Below are positions 27,101 to 39,100 of a DNA stretch of 64,000 bases, piece after piece. The DNA comes from Anseranas semipalmata (Eukaryota > Chordata > Aves > Anseriformes > Anseranatidae). Under the pieces are notes generated by a model that searched no databases, was not told the DNA's origin, and was given only the letters and a program-made list of their open reading frames with translations. The DNA is taken from the NCBI GenBank assembly GCA_013399115.1, contig VXAA01006535.1, positions 461,112 to 525,111 on the forward strand. The letters run 5' to 3'. Within the stretch, counting starts at the first letter, position 1. Each line of letters opens with the position of its first letter. Made by a program: the position numbers and the translations under genes.

Positions 27101-30100
27101 TATTTGATAATTTTAAATTCCCTTATCAGGGATCTGCATCTCCATTAGAAATATTGCTGGGGAGCCTCGGAAAAAAGAAAAAAAGAAAAATATTCCAATG
27201 ATCCAGTATATGCTTTCTAGAAAACTTTTAGGATTATGCCTTTATTTGGGGAATAAATGAGCCATGTTGCCTCTTGTCCCTGAGACCTTCCTCTTACAAT
27301 TAAATTAAAAAAGACTTAATGGTAAATAGGACTTCTTGTATCAATACAAACCATATCTCTAGGCATTTTCCTTAAGGCAGCTTCTAAGAGAGCTGCTTGT
27401 TTGTGGAAGGCTTTGCAAGCCAGACGGGTATCTGCCAGTCCATTTTAATGCACTGTACGGAGTGCACTGTACTGCCAGTCCATTTTAATGCACCAGAGCA
27501 GAAGATCTCAGGGTGACTAAAATCAAGTAACTATGACTGGATATGCTGATGTAGATAAGAATTAGGACTCTTGCAGTGAATCTGCCAAAAGTAGCTGGGC
27601 TTGGGTTCTAATTTTGAGTACTAAATCAGTTGATCGCTGATAGGGTTCCACAGAGGTCTGCTTGGCACACATAGTGAAACTCTACCCAGAGTGAGTAAAA
27701 ACAACATATGTTCCCAGAAGCTGCTTAGGAAGCTCTTTAAGCACTGAGGAATATCTACAGAAGCTTTAGACCTTGAGAGTAGAAATAAGGACACCAGTAA
27801 CCTCCTCATGAAGGGGTAGTTGCTAGAACTATACTCCTGCTTTAGCAATAGCGACTAAATGGATTAAGGCTAATGCTGCTGTAAACAAGTGGTAGGAGTG
27901 GTTGAAATTTGAACCAGAGCTCCAGCGTGTACAGAAATTCACTCAATGGGAGGAATTGCAAGAGGGGAAAGTGTAAAGTGAATCTGTTAGTATAACTAAT
28001 ACGTGAGACTCAACGATGATATCCTGACACATTTTTTTGTAAGTGCCTGCTTTCCCCTTTTATGGTCTGTATTATTTCAAGACTGTGGTGATATTTTAGC
28101 ATTTGAAGAGAATGTCAGAAATCATCTCTGAGGAAGCATTTCTGCTTTTGCAGAACATCAGATACTTGTGGCCTGAGAAGGAAGAGAATGACAAATTTTA
28201 TGCAAAATACTAGTCAAAAGAGAAAATCTATTTTTTTGTTTTAATGGTTGTTCAGGATCAGAGAACTGATATGTTAAACCATACATGTAATAATAGAAGT
28301 TTGCGGGAAGAAAAAAGACAAATCACATTATATGCTTCTTAAAGTAAGATGCTTCTGCAGACATTGCTTATCTTTTGAAGTTGAAACAAATAAAATCTTG
28401 ACCTGACTACAGAAAACTAGAGGAATGGGGTTAGGGCCATGTTGTATTTGTAATCGGAAGTGTGTGACAATGACAACCTTGCTGCAGTGTTTGCTTCAAA
28501 GCTGATGTAATTCCTCTTCCAAGCAGATGCAGTATCTGTTCCTGGTCTCCTACTACATAGCGCTTCCTGGTGCTGCTGCTGGATGCAGAGTATGTTTGTG
28601 ATTTTGAGACTGCCCATACTATTTTTATTCCAACTATTGCAGGCTGATTGTGGTGCATGATCTGCATTTCTGTGCACTTGCATACCCAGGTGCAAGCTGT
28701 GCGGTGGTCTTGTACTACACACCTCCCTTCCGCATGGAGCAGGGGTGAGTTTATAACACATTTCAGTCCCAGAAGGATCACTCCACAGTGAAGAGGTGCA
28801 ATTGCAGTGTGGCTTTTTAGTTGGCTCTGATACAAACTGCAGAGAACTGGCTGCAGCCCAGTTCTCAGCTGCTGGTAGCAGGACCCAGGATGCCATTATT
28901 TTGCCTTATGCAAAGCTTTATGCCAGAGCATTGCTACTTTTAGTACTGAATATAGCTAGATTAAAGCTTCCTTGGATTTCTCTATACAAGATGGAGTCCT
29001 ATTAGTAGAATCATGTTTAGAACTTGCATGAAGATTTGTATTTCTGGAAAGTAAATGTTTGTTTCAGGCAAAATACCAGTGAAACAAATAATCTTTATAA
29101 GCATACAAATAGAGCTTTTTAAAATTGTTGCATTTCTTTCCTCACACTGATAACTGATCCCACTACAGAACATCTCTTTCTTACCTTTGCCTCCTTATTG
29201 ACCTGGAGAAACTGGAACTTAAGGGAGTAAGAAGGAAGGGAAAGGAAAGCTGTGAGCGAGGCTTTGTTCTGAGTCTTCACTGGGATCAAATAATATATGG
29301 AGGAATTATGTACGCTTCTGTCTGTAAGGATAAATTAGTGCACCTGAATCATAATATTTGTTTAATTTATGTATTATCTTAAGTCTGTATGGGGGTATCA
29401 TGGTAATGGTGTCTGGAATCCTGTTAATTTTTCCTCTAAAGAGAAATCTGATGGGGAGAAAAAACAACTGATCATCATCAGTCCTATTGGTGAAGTAAGT
29501 GCTGTGGCTTTTGTTTTGTAAACTTACTTTTGGCTTAGATTATTTAATTATATTATTTTTAAGAAATATGAAGTATGTTTATATGGATATTATTTGTGTT
29601 TTTGAATTCCTTTTCAAACGCTGTTTGAGCATAATTTTTCAGTCTAGTATTTTGAACTGGTATAGTCTATGGTATAGACTGGTTCCCCAGAATTATAACA
29701 ACCATACCATCATCTCCAACCTCAATATTATTTTTATCTAATTACAGTATAAATTGAAAACCTATTACAAATATACCTTCCAGCTCATTATGAAATGATC
29801 TTATGTCTGCTTAGTCTTGGTTAGGGCATTCCTTTTTTTTTCTTTTTTTTAGGGAAAGGAGAAGGAAGGATGTTGGAAGTTTTTTCTGTTTTGCAAATTA
29901 ATCCTTGTAATAGTAATGAAAAAACTGTAATCCGAGGATTCCCAAATCTTGTTTGTGTAGGTATTTCTATCAGCTGCATCAACAGGTGCATTTTGAGCCA
30001 GACTGAGCATCCTGATACCAACCTCTTTAAACCAGAATATGGAGCATAGAGCAAAGGCATGTAGCACTGCAGCTTAGATTCAGGCAGACCAAGCTGGTCC

Positions 30101-33100
30101 TTGATTAATTCCACATGTTGGCAGCTGTGATAGGAACATCATGAGAGATGCCAGAGAGGTGCTGCAGCTACAGCGGCTCCCAGTTCTGTGCAAAAGTAAA
30201 ATGGTAATTCACCTGTTGGGGCTTCGTTTGCTATGCTCAGCTACATCAGGCTAGCTTAGGATCAGGACCTGCCACCAGGCAGGGCTCACAAAGGAAGCAT
30301 CCTCTGTGTCCTTTGAGGTGATCTCCATGTCACTAGTAATGTACGTATTACAGCTGGGAACTCTCATCTGTTCCCAGTTTTGTTGTCACCTGTAACATAG
30401 CCTACATTCTTACATTCTTATCTGTATTTGCAGTTTAAGTAATGTTTTTAAAAACATCCTCTTCCATCAACGTCAAAAACAGGTAAAGTAGATGTATTCA
30501 AATGCCAAAGAAAACTAATAAAGTGGGGAAAAAGACACAGAATAGTGAAGCAATATTATTTATATTACACAGTGGCACCATTAGGCACAAAATTGTCTCA
30601 TAACTGTTCTTGTTGATATGTGATTAATGAGAAAAAATTGTGGCATCTCCATATCTCTTCCAGTTCCATAGGCTGATCTTAGTTCTAGCTTGAAGCTGAC
30701 AGGGTTTTACTTTTTGTTTGTGTATTTGTTTATTTAACCAGAAATAGGAGATTAGAGATTTCCAGACTGACTAGCTGTTCCCAGTTTTGTTGTACACAGT
30801 ACGACTAAGAATGTGAAGGGATTCTACAGCTGGATTTACTGGTTTTCCATGTGAAAAAAATGTGATCAGCACAGTGAAAATAATGAGGTCTGATACAGAT
30901 TTTTAAGCATCATGAAGACAAAGTATGAGGAAATGCTTGATGAACTGTTGATTTAAAAATAAACAAACCTCGAAATCAATAAATGTATCCCAATTTAGAT
31001 TTCTTACTGTATTTAAACAACTTCCAGCAATGTATGAGGGCTTCTAAACAGTTTTTGATGCAGAGGAAAAAGGGTTATTTGGAAAAACAGCCCTTGGATA
31101 AAATAATATATTTAGTGAACTCTGACCTTCGTACAGCAGAAACACAACTTGGGAGACTGTCATGTAAACAGCAGAGATCTCGGTTAAAATTTTGGAAAAA
31201 TAAACTAAGCAAAATCACTGAAAATATTTGGTTAGCCAAAACTTAAGATAATACAGATCTAGATTTTGCATTGGGCCTTGCATTATGTAAACTAAGATTT
31301 AGTATTTTCCACATTTATGTAATTCTGAAGTCAGAAGAGGTTTATATTACAGGAATAAATATGTTTTGTATTTGCTCTTCAGTGGGCGGTAGGAGTCTGG
31401 AACAAAGTGTTGAATCAAGTATTGCCAAATGTAAGTCGAAAAAAGTGAAAAATTATTTTAGTACCAGTACTGGTTTCTGTGGGTAGCAGAGCTAATACGT
31501 GACTGGCCTTCAGTGTGGAGTTTCACTGTGGCTGATGTTAGGATTTGAAGACTCTGTTTACTACATTTTACACTTCATAATTCAGTATCTTATAGAAGGA
31601 GGCCTGAAAAATATCTTTAAACTTTCTTAAAAAAAAAAAAAAAAAAGTGGTGTTTTGGAAATGGATCTTCAGTAACGATCTGTGATGTATCAGTTGTTCT
31701 TGCTCTCCTAAGGTTTATTTTCAGATACCAGTAATGAATTCTGAACTAATTAATTCAAAACAGGATGATGTTTCTCATGCATTTCAAAAGCACCTATAAT
31801 ATTATTGATACAGAGGTCCACAAAACAGGATAGTGTTACCAGATGCTTCCAAAGTTCAGCAGCCTTTGCATCTTGAAACGTGTATTTTACACAGTGTCCC
31901 TGACGTTCTGGCTCAGCAGAAACAGTGATCCAGACAGCTTTAGGGTTTTTAATTTTTAGTGGTTTATTGCTGAATTATGCCCCTGTATGCAATTAATCTC
32001 TTGATTAATCTGATATATCCTCATTGTTTTTACTTGGTGCCACTAGTCCAGCGTAAGTGTTACAGATGTTGCATACAAGTTTGACAGACCTGAGTGACTC
32101 ATGACAGGCAAAGCAGAGTACGCATGGAAACTAATACCTTCACAGTATATATGGTAGTATTTTTGCACAGTATTTCTATTACTTCATCTGTGAAATGTCA
32201 TTGCATGAAACAGTGAATAGAGAGCACGTATAAGTTTAATTTCCTTTCTGTATTTACAGTTTGTAGTTAAGTGAGGAGGATACTGCAAGAATCAAATGCT
32301 TTTGAAAGATCTGTGTGTGCTGTTTGAATGTATGGCAAGCAATTACCATTGCAAAACCTGTAAGCTAATATTATAAAAATAGAACCACAAGGTTAGTTGG
32401 AAGTGCAGTTATTGTGTTGAAATAGATAGAAAGCTAATTAAATGAAGTCACTTAATGTTTAAAAATGTTAAAATATGGAGGTACTTGACCCAAACTTAAA
32501 ATACATGCAAACCCCACCATTGTACTCTGTAAACAGCTCAACAGATGTTAGCAAGACTTCTGGTTACATGAAGTGATATATATTGATTGATAGATAGATA
32601 GATAGATAGATACGAAGGGGACAGAATTGAAAGAGAGACCTGAATTTCTACAGTACCTAAACTTTTTCCCCTCCTATTGCAGTGCTGTGAGAAACAGTTT
32701 TGAACGAGTACAGGATTGAAACGTTGACACAGGAACACAGAAAACAATAGAGTTTTATATTTCTCCATAACAACATTGAATTGCAGTGAGTCATGCATTT
32801 CAATTAATATTTTGAAATTTAGAGTTATTTAATTTGATTTTTTAAATCAAATTCTGTAACCTCTCCAGGAAATAGTGTCTGCTTACAAACAGTGGAAGCC
32901 TTGGATTGTAGCAGATTATAGCTGCATGCCCCAGCAGGTCTTCTGATCTAAAGAATCAAAGAAATGAAAGTAGATTGAGTATTTGGCCATGTGATTTCAT
33001 TCTTCTAAGTTCTCTGTAGTATGTGAATGCCATGTTTATCAAGTAAAGTGATTCTAGCACTGACTTCTATAATAATGTAGAAGAGGTAGTACTGTGGAAA

Positions 33101-36100
33101 AATGATATAGCTTGTATTTTAACAGCATTTGTGTCATTGAATCCATAATATTTTATTGAACCGGATGAGCCAACTGTCTGTCTTTGTATGTATGCTTTTT
33201 CTTTTAAAGTTCCTTCTTGATACAAGTAGCTTTTATTTTTAGACTAGCTACTCAGGGCTAAGATGGAAGGTTAGCTGTGTGAAGTCAGGTGCTATTTTGG
33301 GTTCTGTATTAGTCTTCCCAGTTATGCCACTGAAGGAAAGAATCTGTTATGCTGACTTACACGAGCTGCTGTGATTAATGCATCGATGGGCAAAGATATA
33401 ATTATTGTATTATAACTGAAAATGCTGTGTGTTTTTCTCTTCAGACAGACTGGATTATGGTCATGAGCTGCATTTGTTAATTCTTTGTTTCCAGTTTATT
33501 TCCATAGTTTAGTAAGGCTGTTGTTTCTTTGTGTAACTCTTTAAATTGAGAAGTGTAATGTTAAACTTCACTGTTGTATAATATACTGAGATGCTGTATA
33601 ATATACTGAGATACTAAGTATATTATTTTGTATAATATTCCAAAATACTGTTCAAGTAATGGATAATAGTGAGGGAAGGGTTGTTCTCGGGTATTTTTTG
33701 TTACAGAAATGATGATGTGATTTGTATTGTGATTCAAGGTGTGATTCAGAATTATTCAAAATTTACAGAATTTTAGACCTTCTCAACTATAATCATTCCC
33801 CTATCAAAATAGCTGCACATAATCAGTGCAATATTTGAAATACTGTTTTGCAGAAAGAGGTCAGTTCTGCCGTTTGGAAGACCAGTGAATGGGCCTTGCC
33901 AGAAAGTCCTACAGTACTGGAAGGCTTTGAGATATAGCTACGTGTAGGAATACACTTAAACTTGTGCATATTTCTAGAGCTTAGTTTTCTGACAGGCATT
34001 TCCATTGCAGTGAGGATGATCTGTCTGTTTGAAATGCACCCAAATGCAATCTTCCGTTTCCATGTGTGTTCATTTTCTGAATTAAACTCTAGAGATATCG
34101 AAAAATATCTGTGAAAATCTGTTTAAAATTAAACTAAAATGTGGTATGTGCTGTATTCTGTCATCTGTTCCACATAGCTGCATAGCTGTATGAGTTGCGG
34201 TGACCTGACCAGTCTGTTTATGCAGTCTTTCTGCATTGTCATACTGTATTAGGCGTTTCCTGGGCTTACTGCCAGACTTTTTCCGTTTACAAGGCAGCAG
34301 GCGAAGACTTAACATTTGTTTTCTTTCTTACTCTTCAGATTCCCTGTGGGACAGAAGGGTTTTGTCTCCTTCGTTTTCACTGCTGTTCCTCATCACAGGG
34401 TATCAGGGAAAGGAGGTTCATTTTCTGATGATGACTGTAGTAATGTGTCACAGCCATTGATTAAATAATCATTTAGGAAGTTGGCCTTGAGAAGTATTAT
34501 TCTTATTATGGTCTTTGTTTCAATATTCTTTTTTTTACTTTTTTTTTCCTGTTTTCCTGAATAGGATAACAAGCTGTCTTTATCAAAGGAAAATTCAACA
34601 TTTACAATTTCTTTATGTATTTTCAGAAAACTTAATTCTTCTGTCACTGTGTATTGAACTTAATGAACTTGAAGGAAAAGACAATGCCTTGTGGAAGTCT
34701 AATCTAGAAATCAGATTTTATATATAGTTTTACTGTAGTGTCCAGCAGAACTGAGGAGGCCCTCAGACCTTTCTCAAGTTCTGGTTGTGCTTCGTTTCGT
34801 GAATGTGAGTAATTCAACTCACTGCAGCAGAACTACTCACAAGCCTAAAGCTAACTAACCGCTTGGCTTAAAAGGGGGCTTTGCTAGAGAGGGACCATAA
34901 ACCAGGGGGCACTGCTTGATCCAGCTATAGAGAAAGGGACCACTAAGATGTTTTCACAGATTAATTGAAATTGTTAGGATAGTGTTAGAGCATCTGAGTA
35001 ATTGCTAAAATATATATTGATAAAATATATATATATTTAAAAAGATTCTTTATTTTGTCCAGAAAAATAGGAGATTAAAGGAAAATCACGGTCTTTGAAA
35101 TATGAAATAAATTTGTTGGTCTCAAAGTGGTCACCAAGATTCACAGGCATATAACAGAAGATCGGGTAATGAATATTTTTTATTTTGTAACAGTTGTTAG
35201 TTTTGCTAGTTTTACATTCTTTCTGCATGACCTGATCTCTTTTACTGTGTTTCACATTTTAGTCACAGACAAAAAAAATCTGCACTTGAGCCTCAGAAAT
35301 TAAGATGTATTTGGCCTAGTCCCAACTATTTATAAAAAACAAATGAGATTTTTTTTATCCTGGTCTGCTAATGACCTTACAGAGGTCGCCTGCTGGGTAA
35401 GTCACTGTCATGCATTGCGCAGTACTCATAGCTACAATAACTAGGAGAGGTGCCTAGTGTCTATCAACCTCGTGGTTATATGTCCCCAAGCCTTAGGTCT
35501 CCCCAGCCTACCTGTAGCTGTTCCAGGCGGAGGTGCCCAGCCCTAGGAGCACTTGAGCTCTTTCAAGTGCTGCATCAGAGGCTAGTAGTTTGCCTACCCA
35601 TCTTTTCCTGTTCTGTAATTTCGTTTAATTTGGGGATTCCCAGTGAGACTCTGCAGTAGAGCTGTCACAGAGCACATAAGCTGGTGAGAAACAGAAGAGG
35701 TTTTTGCAGTCCCAGTTAAACCTTAGAGATGGCAAGTGCTTCTTTCCCATACCAGCGGGAATCTTATTACTCAGCCTTATATTCCAGGCTTACTGCATGC
35801 TGTTCTCATGTACCCTAATGTGGGCTTCCATACTTGCCTGGCTTTTGCACAGTTTTGTTTTGTTTTTTTTTTTTACCTGCTTCTAAGTCACTTAGCATGG
35901 TTGCCCTTGACTCTGTCATTTCTGCCAAGTGTTAATTTAAAAAAAAAAATGCTNGGCATATCGAAGGTTCACTGGTTTATGACTTTTCTCTGCATGTCTT
36001 CTTCCTGGATATATCCTGGCTACTGATTTGGCTGTTCTCTCACTGTCAGGAAATGTGACTCAGTATAAGGGGGAAAATAGCTGCCTTAAGCTAGTGCTGA

Positions 36101-39100
36101 ACCTCTTTTGTTCTTGTCTTGCTTTCAGTCATGAAGGACATTTATGGTTTAGTAAGTAGCTAAGAATAATGGTTAAGCACATCCATCCACTTTCCCTTGG
36201 TCAAGCTGTTCTGTGGAAATGCAGGGACCCAGGGGAAGTTCCAAGGTAAGAAAATCTGTGTTAAAATCACAGTGCTCAGTAGGAAAGGGTGGGAAGGCCC
36301 TTTTCACCTTCCCCTTTGAGTTCCTGAGGCTGCCCAGAGGAAATTCTTGCTTTTGAAAGTTAAGTCTGCCCCGATGGTGATCGAACTGAAATAGAAAATG
36401 GACAACTGACCTGTTTCTGCAAGACTTCTTTGCTTGCACTTTAGGACATGTATAAACCCTTGACCTGTCAGCCTGACAGTTACAGTCAGTTCCAAAAACA
36501 CTGAAAGAATTTTAATGAGACTGTTCATATTGCAGTGATGAGGAAGTGGCAATGCTAACTTTATTTGAAAAGGGAAACAAAAATGATGATTACAAAGCTG
36601 ACTGGTCTGGCAAAATAGACAAATATTTTGTTTTTGCTTACTCAGAAATAAAGGTTGATGCAAGGGGCAAAGGGCAAAACTGTCAGTACAGCATGGCTCT
36701 AATCTGGCCCAGTCAGAGAGGAGTAGCATTTCCCGGGAGAGAAGTGGAGACCTGTCAGACTGAAGGTATTAGCAGGGAGGTTATATCTAGTTTTGTTATG
36801 CTGACATTTAATGAATTATTGCTTTTTTTGTAACAATTCCTGGAAATGAACACATTGCATTTCTTTGAGTTTCAGCCTCAAATGCCTGTCACTACTGCTG
36901 AGCTGAAAACATACACAAATCCAGCTGTTACTGTGCATGCCACTTCTCTTAGTTTTCCTTTTGCCTCGTATGTTATGCACTTCCTTTTTCAAATATTTAT
37001 ACTATATCCTATTTTCTTGAAGTCAGTAGGTATAAATTTTTCTTCATTGTTTAAAAGAAAAATACAAATAATCTTGTATATCTTTTCCAGTTTGGGTGTC
37101 TTAGTTCAGTTTTCATCTAATGTGGGGATTTTGTCATCCAGAGCAGCTTTCCACAGACATAGGGTGTGGCTCTTAAGACTTAAACCATACAGTCCTGTTG
37201 CTGGTACTTAAATTGAATCAGCCATACTAAGTTGACTCAAACTATTTGTCTTTACAGCTCGTCATTCTACATTTAGAATGAAACATAGCTGTACAGCTGG
37301 AATAAATACAATTTATTCAGTGAGCTCCTGACTGAAGGGTGTTGATATATGGATCTGCTGTGTGCTTTTTTTTGTTTTAATCTGTCACCTAAAGGAAATC
37401 GTCTGTTTTAAAGTTACATCACGAGTGCGTGTGTTAAAAACTTGAACTTTAAACTAGTTGAAGCCCTCAGATAATATTTAAAGAACACCATGGCGCTTAC
37501 TTTTCTGTGTAAATTTTAATTGCACATGGCTGTGTTTGGGATAACTGAATATTTTAAGGGTATCTTTTCTTTGTGAACTGTTCCACTGTTAGTTCATGTA
37601 AAAAATGACATTGTCATAGCCTGTGGCTCAAGAGGTTAAATATTGTTACACTTTACACATCCAGTTTTGCTTCATCGAGAGAAATGCCATTTGCGAGGCT
37701 TTGTGCTCTGGTTGCCAGTCGTCGCTTCCTGCCTGTTACTTGTCCTTGCTCTGACTCGCAGAGTGCCAGGCACAGAGCTGCGCTGGATGCTCCGACTTGA
37801 CTTGAACCGGAAAGACTTGTACAAGTCTTGTATAATTTGCGCATGGAAATATATGACGTTTCTTTATGAAATATCCAGGAAAAAAAGATAGAGGGTGGTC
37901 ATTGAATTATGGTTGGTTATGGGATTCTTTCATGTTAAAGATTTGAGAGGAGCTGAATTCTTTAGTAGTTTTTAACATGTTTATAAAACTCTATAGTGTC
38001 AGTCTCTCAAAATCTTTTAGTGTTTTTTTCCTCTGGAAGATGGAGGATGAATGAGTAGGGCTTGGTGCAAATCACATTTTTAGGCCTGTCTGATGGTGAT
38101 GGGAAAGGGATTTCTGTACAGGTCACAGTTTATATATTCTAGTCCTGTAGCTTGATTTGACTGAAGTATTTCTTTAGAAAGAGGAAACTTCTTAGGTTGT
38201 TTATAAGTATTTGTCAGAAATATAAAACTATTTTAAAAGGTAAATGTGATAGTTGTATATGTTGTGTTGAAACACTGCACCAGTGGACAGCAGAGGATCA
38301 TGAAATTTATTTTTCAAATATATGTGTTTGAACAGAAGCAGTGCAACAAGACAACCTGATAGCAGCTTGGGTTGTCAGAGGAGCACCAATAGGTCACTTT
38401 GTATTTGAAATAAAGGGAAGGCAGTGGAGTTACCAGCAGAACATAGGCAATGTTTGGCTAGGAAAGGGTGTTGTATTTAGAAATAAATAGGTTTTAACAC
38501 ATTTAAAACACATTAATTAGAACGTTCAGAGTTAATTAGCTAACATTCTGTTTAAAGCATTTTTTTTCAAAATATATTTCATTTTCCTGTGGGGAAAAAA
38601 AAGAATTCAAGGAAATATGAAACTCCTTTGGTGTAAGCCTTTGTAGTGTCAACTGTAATAAACCCTATAAAGCTTCTTCATGCAACTCTGTATATGCCTT
38701 CTTTAAAATAGTTTTTTTTTCCTTTTTTTTCTGTAGACAAACAAATCACATTCATCATCTTCTTATTGAAGAGCATTATCTGTGGTAATTAAAGCCAGAG
38801 ACAGGAGCGATGTTCTGATTGAGCATTACTGCCCAGGCCACTGCTGGAAAACAAGCATTCTAAATACTCATATAAAGCTTTTGTGTTTATAAGCTAGGAA
38901 TTGGCCAGATCTGAATCTCAAAAATGACCTGATGACTGTAATTTTAAAAAAGCCCTCAACACTATTGAAAATCAGGTATCATTTTGGTGCTTGACCTCGT
39001 CAAGGTGTCTGAAGCTTATCACATTTTAAACATCATGTACAGAAGCTCACAGCATCAGGACCAGCAAGAGAGTTGTTAATTGAATGAATTACTCCAGATT

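Larger units (their letters stand above)
21161..35953. other. DCLK2 intron 2, middle part
   Basis: About 14.8 kb of AT-rich intron. Visible items are a poly-T run at 23352-23378, a (CT)n run near 26118-26132, two short direct-repeat structures (27432-27493 and 33575-33614), a GATA microsatellite at 32585-32612 and an A run near 31629-31646. A 160-codon open frame lies on the minus strand at 28417-28896 and has no recognised domain. No RNA gene was recognised. Confidence 0.55.
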
